Shown here one piece after another: positions 1-7,671 of a DNA stretch of 19,425 nucleotides. The notes beneath the pieces were generated by a model. The model saw only the letters and a program-made list of their open reading frames with translations. It was not told where the DNA came from and did not search any database. Location: the NCBI GenBank assembly GCA_030619215.1, contig JAUXBV010000002.1:1-19425 (forward strand), written 5' to 3'. The DNA is from Fibrobacterota bacterium (lineage in GTDB: Bacteria > Fibrobacterota > Chitinivibrionia > Chitinivibrionales > JANQEN01). Position 1 is the first letter of the stretch; the number at the start of each line of letters is the position of its first letter. A program made the position numbers and the translations under genes.

Positions 1-430
1 CGGTGAAAGATTTGAAAAAATCTTCAGCAAGGTCGCATTCAAAGTCATTTACTTTCCTGTCGATCAGATCCACTGAATAGACAAGGTTTGATCGCCCGCT
101 GATGTCAAGTGAGACCCTGGCAAGCGATTCGTCCATGGGAACATAGGCAGTGCTGAAGCGGGTAATGCCTTTGTGGTCGGCCAGTGCTTTCTTTACCGCT
201 TCTCCGAGGCAGATACCGATATCCTCAGCGCTGTGATGGAAATCAACTTCGATATCGCCTTTGCAGGTAAGGTTGAGATTAAAGAGCCCGTGTTTGGCAA
301 AGAGGGTAAGCATATGGTTCATAAAACCATTTCCACTGGAGATAGTTGAGTTGCCCTTTCCCTCGATAACCAGATTGAGCCCGATATCCGTCTCTTTTGT
401 CTTTCGTTTAACTTTTCCCTGACGTGCCAT
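1..430 (-). CDS. hisB: Imidazoleglycerol-phosphate dehydratase (partial, C-terminus off the left edge)
   Basis: This enzyme dehydrates imidazole-glycerol phosphate to imidazole-acetol phosphate in histidine biosynthesis, in the cytoplasm. I translated it by hand from the ATG at 430. About 143 codons are present, so roughly the last 50 residues of a normal single-domain HisB (about 195 aa) lie outside the window. Visible family motifs are FMNHML (normally FLDHML) near residue 38, the metal-binding DFHHSAEDIG near residue 65, and YVPMDESLARV near residue 100. An AGGA ribosome-binding site lies 5 bases before the ATG. It follows hisC by 45 bases on the same strand, so the two are probably co-transcribed. 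There is no N-terminal phosphatase domain as in the bifunctional enterobacterial HisB. The family call is firm; the only incompleteness is the window edge. Confidence 0.93.
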   Translation of the reverse strand, partial: MARQGKVKRKTKETDIGLNLVIEGKGNSTISSGNGFMNHMLTLFAKHGLFNLNLTCKGDIEVDFHHSAEDIGICLGEAVKKALADHKGITRFSTAYVPMDESLARVSLDISGRSNLVYSVDLIDRKVNDFECDLAEDFFKSFT

Positions 431-475
431 AGTTTTCCTGTCTCCGGTAATTATTAATTATAAATAATGATATTC

Positions 476-1555
476 CTATTTACGGTTTTTGAAAAATTGA
501 GTTAGCTTCTGCATAAGTAATTCATTTTCTTCTTCTGATCCGACGCTTATTCGCAAACAGTTTTCCAGCATGGGGTATGATGATACATCACGTATCAAAA
601 TACCGTTTTCCTTAAGATACTGAAAGAGAGAATCTTTCAGCTCAGTTCGAAAGCAGATAAAATTGGCACTGCTTGGGTAAACATTGTCAAGCGGCAGTGT
701 CTTGAGAAATTCGTATAATTTTTGCCGTTGCGGCTGAATGAGCGTTATTGTTTCTTCAAGCTCTTTCTTATGTGAAAGTGCCACGATAGCAACATACTCT
801 GAGAAGAAATTGATATTGTACGGCAGTTTAATTTTATTAATCTCCCTTATTATCTCAGCGGTACCGAGCATATAACCCAAGCGTAATCCGGCTCCCCTGA
901 ATGCCTTGGACAGTGTCCTGGTGATTATTAAGTTCGGATACTCCTGTAATAGCGGAATTGCACTGTATCCACCGAATTCAACATAAGCCTGGTCCAGAAG
1001 AAAAAAGCCTTTGTGCTTGTCAAGTATTTCCCGGATTTGGTTCTCAGTAAGAACGGAACCGGTTGGGTTGTTCGGAGAGCAGACGATAAGCAGCGATTCC
1101 GGGTTTTTTGAGCAAGCGTCTATAATATGTTCAACATTATAAGTCAGGTCATCATTAGCATATTCTATCAGTGCCTTTCTCCCCAGTCCTTCGATTAATA
1201 TTTGATATAACGTAAACGTTGGCTGGCATACGATAACAGGTTCTTTCGGTTCAGTCAACGAAATAAGCAGGTCTAAAAGCATCTCGTTGGAGCCGTTGCC
1301 TGCAATGATATTATCAGGGGAAAGGCTGCTAAATCCGGCAAGCGCCTTTTTCAGCTCATCGGGGACGAAGTTGGGATAGCGGTTCCACGGGCGTTTCCTG
1401 ACAAATTCCGCAACGTCATTTTTGATGTTCTGAGGCCAGTCAAGCGGATTTTCGTTTTGATTGAGCTTTACAGGGATGTTTTCCGGTTTTAGATAGTATT
1501 CTTTCAGGGTTCTAATATTTTTATTGATTAATTCAAGAGCCTGATTAAGGTTCAT
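476..1555 (-). CDS. hisC: Histidinol-phosphate aminotransferase
   Basis: This PLP-dependent fold-type I aminotransferase converts imidazole-acetol phosphate and glutamate to histidinol phosphate and 2-oxoglutarate. It supplies the step after HisB in the pathway. The 359-residue length is normal for HisC. Visible motifs are KLNQNENP near residue 30, the GNGSNE cofactor-phosphate loop at 86-91, SPNNPTG at 160-166, D188 and Y191 in the LDQAYVEF stretch, the Schiff-base lysine K217 in TLSKAF, and R225 in LRLGYM. Two-family ambiguity exists because HisC resembles other class I/II aminotransferases, but the neighbouring hisB settles the assignment. Its ATG lies inside the 3' end of the upstream 44-codon ORF (11-base overlap), which suggests translational coupling. 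Confidence 0.95.
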   Translation of the reverse strand: MNLNQALELINKNIRTLKEYYLKPENIPVKLNQNENPLDWPQNIKNDVAEFVRKRPWNRYPNFVPDELKKALAGFSSLSPDNIIAGNGSNEMLLDLLISLTEPKEPVIVCQPTFTLYQILIEGLGRKALIEYANDDLTYNVEHIIDACSKNPESLLIVCSPNNPTGSVLTENQIREILDKHKGFFLLDQAYVEFGGYSAIPLLQEYPNLIITRTLSKAFRGAGLRLGYMLGTAEIIREINKIKLPYNINFFSEYVAIVALSHKKELEETITLIQPQRQKLYEFLKTLPLDNVYPSSANFICFRTELKDSLFQYLKENGILIRDVSSYPMLENCLRISVGSEEENELLMQKLTQFFKNRK

Positions 1556-1679
1556 AATGCTTCCTGATTAAGTCTATCAAAGCCGTTATCCTCTTCTCAA
1601 GAGTGTTTAACTCTATCGAAACATGAAAAACAAGGATTAACGTTCCTATAAGGGCAATACTAAGAAGAATTAGTAACAT
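1545..1679 (-). CDS. Small single-pass membrane peptide (44 aa), hypothetical
   Basis: This short ORF lies between tatD and hisC on the same strand. It begins with ATG at 1679, preceded by a GAGG-type ribosome-binding site 6 bases upstream, and ends with TAA inside the first codons of hisC. The predicted peptide has a strongly hydrophobic stretch from residue 2 to about 19 (MLLILLSIALIGTLILVF), then an amphipathic charged tail (residues 22-44) with ELNTLEKR and LIDLIRKHYEP. This is the layout of a one-helix membrane anchor with a short coiled-coil-like tail. I do not recognise a family. Support comes from the ribosome-binding site, the coupled overlap with hisC and the clean hydrophobic-then-charged pattern. 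The reading frame could still be chance, since it is only 44 codons. Confidence 0.5.
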   Translation of the reverse strand: MLLILLSIALIGTLILVFHVSIELNTLEKRITALIDLIRKHYEP

Positions 1680-1737
1680 AGAGTACCTCAGCATCGATAT
1701 TATGGATAACTATTATGGATTAAATATAAATAGTGTG

Positions 1738-2508
1738 TTACTTATCAGAAACTGATATATTAAAGAGCCCGGAAAAATTATCCCGGATTACTCCCGCAGC
1801 ATCCTCAGCAGGCACCTTCTTTATTTCCGCCACTCTTTCTCCGATAAAGCTGGCATAGGCAGGCTCGTTTTGTTTTCCGCGGTACGGTTCAGGCGCGAGG
1901 TAAGGGCTGTCGGTCTCAATAAACATTCTTTCCAGAGGCGTAAAGGAAACCAGTTTTTCAAGAGGATTATTTTTAAACGTTACTATGCCTGAGTAGGAGA
2001 CATAATATCCGGCGTCAATGAGCTTTTTAAGAGCGTCTTTACTACCGGTAAAACAGTGGAAAACGGCTTTTGTTACATGCCGGCTCCTGCACATGTCTAT
2101 TGCCTCCTGTTCAGCGCCCCTTGAATGGATAACAACCGGAATATCGAGGTCCCGTGCAATTCCAAGCTGCTGATCGAAAATTGAAAGCTGTTTTTCAAAG
2201 GGTGGATACCTCGGATTGGTATTATCGATGCCGATCTCACCGATTCCTATAATTTTATCATTACTAAGGAGTTCTTTGAGGTCGTTTTCCCAGCCGTCAG
2301 CGAGCTGCTCTACATCAAAAGCAGAGACTCCAACGACACCATAAAGTGAGGTTTCTTTTTTACATTGGGAAACTACTGTATATGAAGTCTCGATACTGGT
2401 TGGTGCATTAACGATTGTTATAACATTGTTATAACGTGCGTTTTCCAGGCATAATGCCAGTTCCTGTTCGGATTTATCGTACAGGTGAGCGTGAATGTCT
2501 ATCCACAT
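1738..2508 (-). CDS. tatD: TatD-family metal-dependent hydrolase
   Basis: TatD/YcfH/YabD proteins are metal-dependent hydrolases of the amidohydrolase superfamily with deoxyribonuclease activity, thought to act in DNA repair or quality control. The 256-residue length is typical. Metal ligands are visible in order: H6 and H8 in DIHAH, E91 in GEIGID, H128 in VIHSRG, H151 in FHCFTG, and D200 in ETDSPYLAPEPYRG. The family's usual GxHPH segment is replaced here by GVSAFDV near residue 60, a small departure. An AGGA motif 7 bases before the ATG supports the start. It sits between the rodZ-like gene (93-base gap) and the small membrane ORF, in a run of same-strand genes. Which of the tatD paralogues (TatD, YcfH, YjjV) it matches cannot be told, so the symbol is used loosely. 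Confidence 0.88.
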   Translation of the reverse strand: MWIDIHAHLYDKSEQELALCLENARYNNVITIVNAPTSIETSYTVVSQCKKETSLYGVVGVSAFDVEQLADGWENDLKELLSNDKIIGIGEIGIDNTNPRYPPFEKQLSIFDQQLGIARDLDIPVVIHSRGAEQEAIDMCRSRHVTKAVFHCFTGSKDALKKLIDAGYYVSYSGIVTFKNNPLEKLVSFTPLERMFIETDSPYLAPEPYRGKQNEPAYASFIGERVAEIKKVPAEDAAGVIRDNFSGLFNISVSDK

Positions 2509-2601
2509 ATAAAATTCCTGAGCTTGTTTAAGATTAACTAGCTTAACACAGGGGAATATTTTTGATATAATTGAGGGTAAAAATAAAAGTCATCTAACAT
2601 G

Positions 2602-3549
2602 TTATTTAAGCCGTCCTTTAAAGACAGAATTCCACTTGGACAATTTCCAGATTTCCACTCCCTTATGATCGATTTTAAATATTTTAACACTACCTCTGCT
2701 CATATTTAACCTTTTTCCGTTTAAAGTGTATCTCATGATGGAATTGTTTCCAACGTGCAGGTTAATGCTGTCTTTTGCTTTAAAAACTCTGGGGCTCCCG
2801 GTTCTTATAAAGTTTTTCCAGGATTTTCCGTCGTAAAAAATCTGCACCCAGGCCGAGTCTATGGTTGCTCTCATGTGAAGTTTCAGCGAGTCTTTTGAAG
2901 TCTCTCCATAAGTATTTGCTTCCGATGTCTCATTTGTATCCATGGTGTCATTTTGCAAAATAGAATCATCAACTGCCTCTTCTAATGAATCCGGCGATTC
3001 AATTTCACCGCTTTCTTCTGTAGTGTCAATAACTGCGGAGGCGGGAGCCTTTTTCCCAGGGATACTGGTGAGCCAGCCCATTTTTTTGGACACGTAGCTG
3101 AGCGTAGCCAAAACAGCAATGACTATTATTATTATAATCCATGCCTTTGAGTGTTTTTTACTTTCTTTTTCAATATTGATCTTAATTTTTTCGGACCTGC
3201 TGCTTTCAACTTCTTCAACCGGAACGCCTCTATCTTCGAAAAACTTCCTCAGGATTTCGTCAGGATCCAGCATAAGGTAGGTTGCAATTGAGCGAAGGTA
3301 GACCCTAACGTAAGGATCGGCAGGAAGGTCTTTAAAGCTGTTTGATTCAATAGCCTTGACATATTGGATGTTAAGCTTTAAATCCTTTGCAATGGTTTCT
3401 AACGTTATTCTTCGCGTCACCCGCTCTTTATGAAGAATATCCCCAACTTTTTCTTTAGGATGTTCCTTCGGGTGCTCTTCGGGTTGGTCTTGCTGAGGCT
3501 GAACATCATCGTTGTTGTTAGTCTCATTATTATCGACAGTTTCAGACAT
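2602..3549 (-). CDS. rodZ: RodZ-like helix-turn-helix membrane protein
   Basis: RodZ proteins link the MreB cytoskeleton to the elongasome and help set rod shape. The 315-residue protein has the expected architecture: an acidic, Asn/Gln/Pro-rich N-terminal tail with an HPKE duplication (residues 1-34), a cytoplasmic Xre-like helix-turn-helix (about 35-102, with VGDILHKERVTRRITLETIA and the LPADPYVRVYLRSIA stretch), a single membrane segment (136-153, AWIIIIIVIAVLATLSYV), an acidic low-complexity linker (about 170-220), and a C-terminal DUF4115-type beta domain (about 222-295, with AWVQIFYDGK). The ATG overlaps the stop of maf by one base (TAATG). It is therefore probably translated by re-initiation after maf. 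The symbol is by domain architecture; no mreB gene is in view to confirm the role. Confidence 0.82.
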   Translation of the reverse strand: MSETVDNNETNNNDDVQPQQDQPEEHPKEHPKEKVGDILHKERVTRRITLETIAKDLKLNIQYVKAIESNSFKDLPADPYVRVYLRSIATYLMLDPDEILRKFFEDRGVPVEEVESSRSEKIKINIEKESKKHSKAWIIIIIVIAVLATLSYVSKKMGWLTSIPGKKAPASAVIDTTEESGEIESPDSLEEAVDDSILQNDTMDTNETSEANTYGETSKDSLKLHMRATIDSAWVQIFYDGKSWKNFIRTGSPRVFKAKDSINLHVGNNSIMRYTLNGKRLNMSRGSVKIFKIDHKGVEIWKLSKWNSVFKGRLK

Positions 3550-4160
3550 TATTGCCGTCCTTTCAGGGATTCTATGTATGCATTGTACATTTCAATAGTT
3601 TCTGCTACAGGCAAGCCCATCACATTATAAAAACACCCGTTGATCTTGTCAATAAATGTCATGGCCCTGCCCTGGATTGCATAGGCGCCGGCTTTATCAG
3701 CATACTCGTTGAGGGCAAGGTAGTCATCGATCTCCCATTCCGATACACTGCGGAAGAAGACGTCAGTGCAAGCAGCGGCTGTTTTTGAAAAATGTAATTC
3801 TGCACAGACAAGGGCAACTCCGGAATAGACGGTATGCATTTTTCCCGACAAGCGCTGCAGCATCAATTTTGCATCTTCCCGGTTTGCCGGTTTACAAATA
3901 ACCTGTTTGTCAATTACCACAACAGTATCGCTGCCAAGTATCAGTGATGACGAAAAACGGGCAGCTATCGAATGTGCCTTCGCATGCGCAAGCTTTTGAA
4001 CAGACTCTTCAATGTTATCAATTTTTATATATATCTCTTCATTTTCAATTTCAGGGGCCTCTACTCTGAAAGTAAGGCCCATATTCTCAAGGATCATCTT
4101 TCGCCTTGGAGACCTTGATGCCAGTATAAGCGGTATTTCGGGTTTGTTCCATCTAAGCAT
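3549..4160 (-). CDS. maf: Maf-family nucleoside triphosphate pyrophosphatase
   Basis: Maf proteins hydrolyse non-canonical or excess nucleoside triphosphates (dTTP/UTP in the YhdE type) to the monophosphate and pyrophosphate. They are linked to division arrest and nucleotide-pool cleaning. The 203-residue length is normal. Visible motifs are LASRSPRRK at 13-21, the catalytic-base region LGSDTVV with D78, CKP at 89-91, SGKMHTVYSGV at 105-115, and DKAGAYAIQG at 155-164. The arginine and glutamine pattern fits the YhdE subgroup. The first Met is the only start that keeps the LASRS motif. No strong ribosome-binding site precedes it. It appears to be the first gene of the minus-strand series and overlaps the rodZ-like start by one base, an arrangement that pairs a housekeeping enzyme with a cell-shape protein. 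Confidence 0.93.
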   Translation of the reverse strand: MLRWNKPEIPLILASRSPRRKMILENMGLTFRVEAPEIENEEIYIKIDNIEESVQKLAHAKAHSIAARFSSSLILGSDTVVVIDKQVICKPANREDAKLMLQRLSGKMHTVYSGVALVCAELHFSKTAAACTDVFFRSVSEWEIDDYLALNEYADKAGAYAIQGRAMTFIDKINGCFYNVMGLPVAETIEMYNAYIESLKGRQ

Positions 4161-4520
4161 ATTATATAGTTAACCGTATGTTTTTTCTATAGGTTAAACT
4201 AAATTAATATTTGTAGCTTATGTGTAATGAATATTTAAAATAAGAAAAGGGATATATTAATACCAGATTTACAGAGAGTATCTTTGTGGAATTAAAAAAA
4301 AATAAACAACTATTTAGAGAAATTCTTATAAATTATAAACTTTTCATATAAGCCGAAGACTACGATTATTTGAATGCAGGTACTATTTTATAAGATATTC
4401 TCCGGTGGTATTGGACAGTATAAAAAAAGCAGAATATATAATTTATTCCATTATGCCGTCACTCCGGATATTTTGTAATCAAGGAAATAAAGGATTAATG
4501 ATTTTAAACAGGTATAATTC
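4161..4520. other. AT-rich divergent intergenic spacer (360 bases)
   Basis: This spacer separates the minus-strand maf series from the plus-strand map-hflX series, so promoters in both directions are expected. I see one plausible plus-strand promoter (listed separately). A weak six-base inverted repeat (TTAACC and GGTTAA, about 16 bases apart) lies near 4170-4196 beside the maf start. No ORF or tRNA-like fold is convincing. The maf-side promoter could not be placed. Confidence 0.6.
4411..4442 (+). promoter_or_regulatory. Candidate sigma-70-type promoter for map-hflX
   Basis: TTGGAC at 4411-4416 is followed, after 18 bases, by TATATA at 4435-4440. An overlapping TATAAT at 4437-4442 would give a 20-base spacer. 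The predicted start would leave a leader of about 70 bases before the map ATG. The call rests on consensus matching in an AT-rich spacer, where such matches arise easily. Confidence 0.4.
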
Positions 4521-5435
4521 ATGATCGGCAGAAATGATCCGTGCTGGTGCGGAAGCGGAAAAAAGTATAAAAAGTGCCATCTGCAATCAGATAGTGTGAA
4601 ATTCAACAAACCTGCAACGCATGAATATAAAAATAAAATGATAAAAACTCCGGAAGAGATCGCCGGAATGCGGAGAGCAGGTGCATTTAACGGTGAGCTC
4701 ATGGATTATATTCGACCATATATAAAGGCCGGCATATCCACCGAAGAGATCAATACTCTTGTACATGATTATACAGTGAAGCATGGACACACTCCCGCAA
4801 GCCTTGGCTATCATAATTTCCCGAAATCCGTATGTACATCGATAAATGATGTCGTATGCCATGGTATCCCGTCAGAAAAGGCTGTTCTGAAAGAGGGTGA
4901 CATTGTTAATATTGACGTGACAACAATAGTTGACGGTTTACATGGGGATTCATCGGAAACATTTTTGATCGGTGAAGTACCGGAAGACGCATGCAACCTT
5001 GTAAAGATAGCTGCGAGGGCAATGTTGAAAGGTGTTGAGGCTGTGGGCCCCGGTAAGCATTTACGTATTATTGCGCAGACAATTCAGCCCTTTGTTGAAT
5101 CCGGAGGGTGCTCGGTTGTGCATCAATATACCGGCCATGGCGTGGGCAGAAAATTCCATGAGCATTTTACCGTATGTCACCATATAACTCCTGATTGTGA
5201 GAATATTACCCTGCTTCCAGGCATGACCTTTACTATCGAGCCGATGATAAATTTGGGCAACTATAAAGTTATTACAGACAGCAAAGACCACTGGACAGTC
5301 AGAACAAAAGACGGTTCGCTTTCCGCACAGTTTGAACATACCCTTTTGATTACTGAGACAGGTGTTGAAGCGCTTACCAGGACACCGTCCCAGATTGCCT
5401 CCGGTACTTTGTTAAACCTTCCCTTTGAAGAGTGA
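4521..5435 (+). CDS. map: Type I methionine aminopeptidase with N-terminal SEC-C zinc motif
   Basis: The enzyme removes the initiator methionine from nascent proteins. The first 20 residues form a SEC-C motif (RNDPCWCGSGKKYKKCH), with C8, C10, C19 and H20 as zinc ligands. This motif is found at the C-terminus of SecA and in some MAPs, and probably helps contact the ribosome or nascent chain. The pita-bread catalytic domain follows from about residue 40. All catalytic positions are visible: H114 in CHGIP, metal ligands D132 (NIDV), D143 (HGDSS), H206 (TGHGVG), E240 (TIEP) and E272 (QFEHT). At 304 aa the protein is longer than the 264-aa E. coli enzyme by roughly the SEC-C extension. An AGG ribosome-binding site is 8 bases upstream of the ATG. 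hflX starts 9 bases after the stop. Confidence 0.95.
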   Translation: MIGRNDPCWCGSGKKYKKCHLQSDSVKFNKPATHEYKNKMIKTPEEIAGMRRAGAFNGELMDYIRPYIKAGISTEEINTLVHDYTVKHGHTPASLGYHNFPKSVCTSINDVVCHGIPSEKAVLKEGDIVNIDVTTIVDGLHGDSSETFLIGEVPEDACNLVKIAARAMLKGVEAVGPGKHLRIIAQTIQPFVESGGCSVVHQYTGHGVGRKFHEHFTVCHHITPDCENITLLPGMTFTIEPMINLGNYKVITDSKDHWTVRTKDGSLSAQFEHTLLITETGVEALTRTPSQIASGTLLNLPFEE

Positions 5436-5444
5436 TGGAGATAT

Positions 5445-6605
5445 ATGTTTGATATTATTTACCCGCCTCCCGCTGAAAAGATTGTCCTGTCCGGATTGCT
5501 AACCCATAGAATGGATAAGAATCTTTTTGAAGAGGATATGCAGGAGATGGTCATGCTCTGCCGTACTGCGGGGGCTGATATTTTAGAAACATTTATACAG
5601 CGCATGGCGCGGCCGAGCCCGGCGACTTTTATCGGCCACGGAAAGCTCGCTGAAATACATCAGTATATGCTTCAAGAAGGGTGTAAAACACTCGTGCTGG
5701 ATGCGGAGCTTTCGCCGGGGCAGATACATAATATTGAAAAGGTGATTGACGGAAAGGTTATTGACCGCAGCCAGCTTATTCTTGATATCTTTGCCCAGCA
5801 TGCAAGAACGAATGAGGCTCGGATTCAGGTTGAGCTGGCGCAGCTTAGGACACTCTATCCCCGCCTTACCCATGCCTGGAGCCATTTTTCACAGCAGGTC
5901 GGCGGCATAGGCACGCGCGGCCCCGGTGAGAAGCAGCTGGAAGTCGACCGGCGCCTTGTACAGAATAAGATTGCCGATTTAAAACGTAAATTGAAAAAAG
6001 TTGAGCGCTCCAGAACGACACAGCGAAAGCGCAGAAGGAAATGTATCAGGCTGACCCTTGTCGGCTATACCAATGTCGGTAAATCTTCTTTACTGAATGC
6101 ACTTTCCGGCTCTGATGTTTTTGTTGAAAACAAGCTGTTTGCAACGCTCGATACGGCGACGCGGAGAACCCACATCCCCCGCATAGGCAATGTTGTGATA
6201 TCGGACACCGTTGGGTTTTTGCGCAAACTGCCGCACCATCTGTTTGCCTCATTTAAAAGCACGCTGGAGGTTGTGCGGGAAGCGGATGTCCTTCTTATCG
6301 TCATGGATGCATCAAGCAAATGGAGCGATCAGCAGTTCGCTACGGTCAATGACGTACTCAATGAGCTTGGCGCCAATGAAAACCACCGGCTCGTTATTTT
6401 TAATAAATCCGACCTTGTAAATAACCCCTTTGAAAGAAAAAAGATCGACCTGGCATTCCCCGGTTCGCTTATTGTTTCGGCGTTTAATCCCGGGGATATG
6501 AAACTATTAAAGGAGAAAATACAGGAGGTTGTTGATGAATTCAGCCGTGATCAAAAGATGACGACTATTGTTAAGCAAGAAACGAAGACAGCGTTGAATA
6601 AATAG
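5445..6605 (+). CDS. hflX: GTPase HflX
   Basis: HflX is a ribosome-binding GTPase that splits stalled or stress-damaged 70S ribosomes. The 386-residue protein has the N-terminal HflX domain (about residues 20-185), including the family hallmarks SPATFIGHGKLAEI near 54, QVELAQLRTLYPRL near 127 and GGIGTRGPGEKQLEVDRR near 149. A basic coiled linker (LKRKLKKVERSRTTQRKRR) follows. The G domain then has G1 GYTNVGKSS, G3 DTVGF, G4 NKSD and G5 SAF in order. A GGAG motif sits just upstream of the ATG. It is 9 bases downstream of map, and both proteins act at the ribosome, so an operon is likely. Nothing in the sequence suggests truncation or an unusual loss of motif. Confidence 0.95.
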   Translation: MFDIIYPPPAEKIVLSGLLTHRMDKNLFEEDMQEMVMLCRTAGADILETFIQRMARPSPATFIGHGKLAEIHQYMLQEGCKTLVLDAELSPGQIHNIEKVIDGKVIDRSQLILDIFAQHARTNEARIQVELAQLRTLYPRLTHAWSHFSQQVGGIGTRGPGEKQLEVDRRLVQNKIADLKRKLKKVERSRTTQRKRRRKCIRLTLVGYTNVGKSSLLNALSGSDVFVENKLFATLDTATRRTHIPRIGNVVISDTVGFLRKLPHHLFASFKSTLEVVREADVLLIVMDASSKWSDQQFATVNDVLNELGANENHRLVIFNKSDLVNNPFERKKIDLAFPGSLIVSAFNPGDMKLLKEKIQEVVDEFSRDQKMTTIVKQETKTALNK

Positions 6606-6765
6606 ATTAATTAACCGGTATAAGCCGCTACCTTTGATAACGGCCCGGAAAAAGGCTGTGCCAATTAAGCAGTTTTTATGTTCAAATTATATGTGCGATT
6701 AAGGTTAGGGTAATCCCGCTGAAGCGGCATCCTGACCGTTACAATCACCGGGTAAATAAATAAGT

Positions 6766-7671
6766 ATGGAAACCGAGAAAAAGCAGGTCTCCTTTTTAAG
6801 GCCGGAGCATTTGGTCCCGATACGGAGTCTTAACCTTCGCGCCAAGTCTATTGTTGAGGGGCTGATTGCAGGTTTTCACAGAAGCCCCTACCATGGCTTT
6901 TCATCGGAGTTCTTGGAATATCGCCCGTACCGGTACGGGGAACCGGCGCGCAATATTGACTGGCGAAAGTATGCGAAAACCGAAAGAAGCGTGGTGCGCC
7001 TGTTTGAAGATGAGACAAACCTGTATGCCAGAATACTTCTTGACAAGAGCGCCTCCATGCAGTTTGTCGCTGAAGGTACCATGTCAAAATTCGATTATGC
7101 AAGAACACTTGCCGCTTCCCTGGCATGGATTCTCATACGTCAGAGGGATGCGGTAGGGTTGAGCGTGTTCGATGAAAACATTGAGGTCTCCATCCCCCCG
7201 CGATCAACCAACCTTCAGTTAAAAACAATAATATCCAGCCTTGAGAAGATTGAGCCCGGGCATAATACAAACTGCGGCAATGCGGTTGACAGCATTGCGC
7301 GCCTGGTAAGAAAACGCGGCCTCTGTATTATCATTTCGGATTTTTTTGACAATCCGGATACCATTATCAACAGCTTGCGCCATCTTCGGTTTAAGAGGCA
7401 GGATGTTATTGTGCTGTGGGTGCTTGACCCTATGGAACTTACTTTTAATAAGGACGCACGGTTAAAAGTAAGGGATGTTGAGACAGGGGAGGAGATTGTA
7501 CTGGACGGAGAGACTGCAAAATATTTTCACCAAAGAGGCATGGGCGAGCACCGGAAGAAAATAGAGGAAGCGTGCAGAGAGCTTTCAATTGATTGTGTTA
7601 TAATGTCAACAAAAGAGCCGTTTCAGAAAGCACTGATAAGCCTTCTTGAGAAGAGAAGGAGACTGTTTTGA
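6766..7671 (+). CDS. DUF58 domain protein (MoxR-associated vWA-like)
   Basis: DUF58 proteins are usually encoded with a MoxR AAA ATPase and BatA/BatB-like membrane proteins, and are proposed to act as adaptors in chaperone-like envelope or metal-centre maturation systems. The signature is clear: SPYHGFSSEFLEYRPYRYGE near residue 38, then RNIDWRKYAKTE and VRLFEDETN. A vWA-like fold follows with an intact D-x-S-x-S metal site (LLDKSASMQF, around residue 93) and the second-strand ISDFFDNP near residue 192. The 301-residue length is normal. It has no strong ribosome-binding site. The stop overlaps the TTG start of the next gene (TTGA), so the two are tightly coupled. No moxR gene lies directly upstream; hflX is there instead, after 160 bases. 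Confidence 0.88.
   Translation: METEKKQVSFLRPEHLVPIRSLNLRAKSIVEGLIAGFHRSPYHGFSSEFLEYRPYRYGEPARNIDWRKYAKTERSVVRLFEDETNLYARILLDKSASMQFVAEGTMSKFDYARTLAASLAWILIRQRDAVGLSVFDENIEVSIPPRSTNLQLKTIISSLEKIEPGHNTNCGNAVDSIARLVRKRGLCIIISDFFDNPDTIINSLRHLRFKRQDVIVLWVLDPMELTFNKDARLKVRDVETGEEIVLDGETAKYFHQRGMGEHRKKIEEACRELSIDCVIMSTKEPFQKALISLLEKRRRLF

Noticed and set aside
4161..4166. A TATAAT on the minus strand directly before the maf ATG.
   Set aside because: It touches the start codon, so a transcript from it would begin inside the gene and lose the essential LASRS motif.
5061..5339. Minus-strand reading frames opposite map, hflX, DUF58 and dnaK.
   Set aside because: They run antisense to genes with complete conserved motifs and show no recognisable domain or ribosome-binding site.
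6716..6727. A small CCGC/GCGG hairpin with a TGAA loop in the hflX-DUF58 gap, considered as part of a riboswitch.
   Set aside because: Four pairs are too few, there is no recognisable aptamer core around it, and the next gene has no metabolite link.
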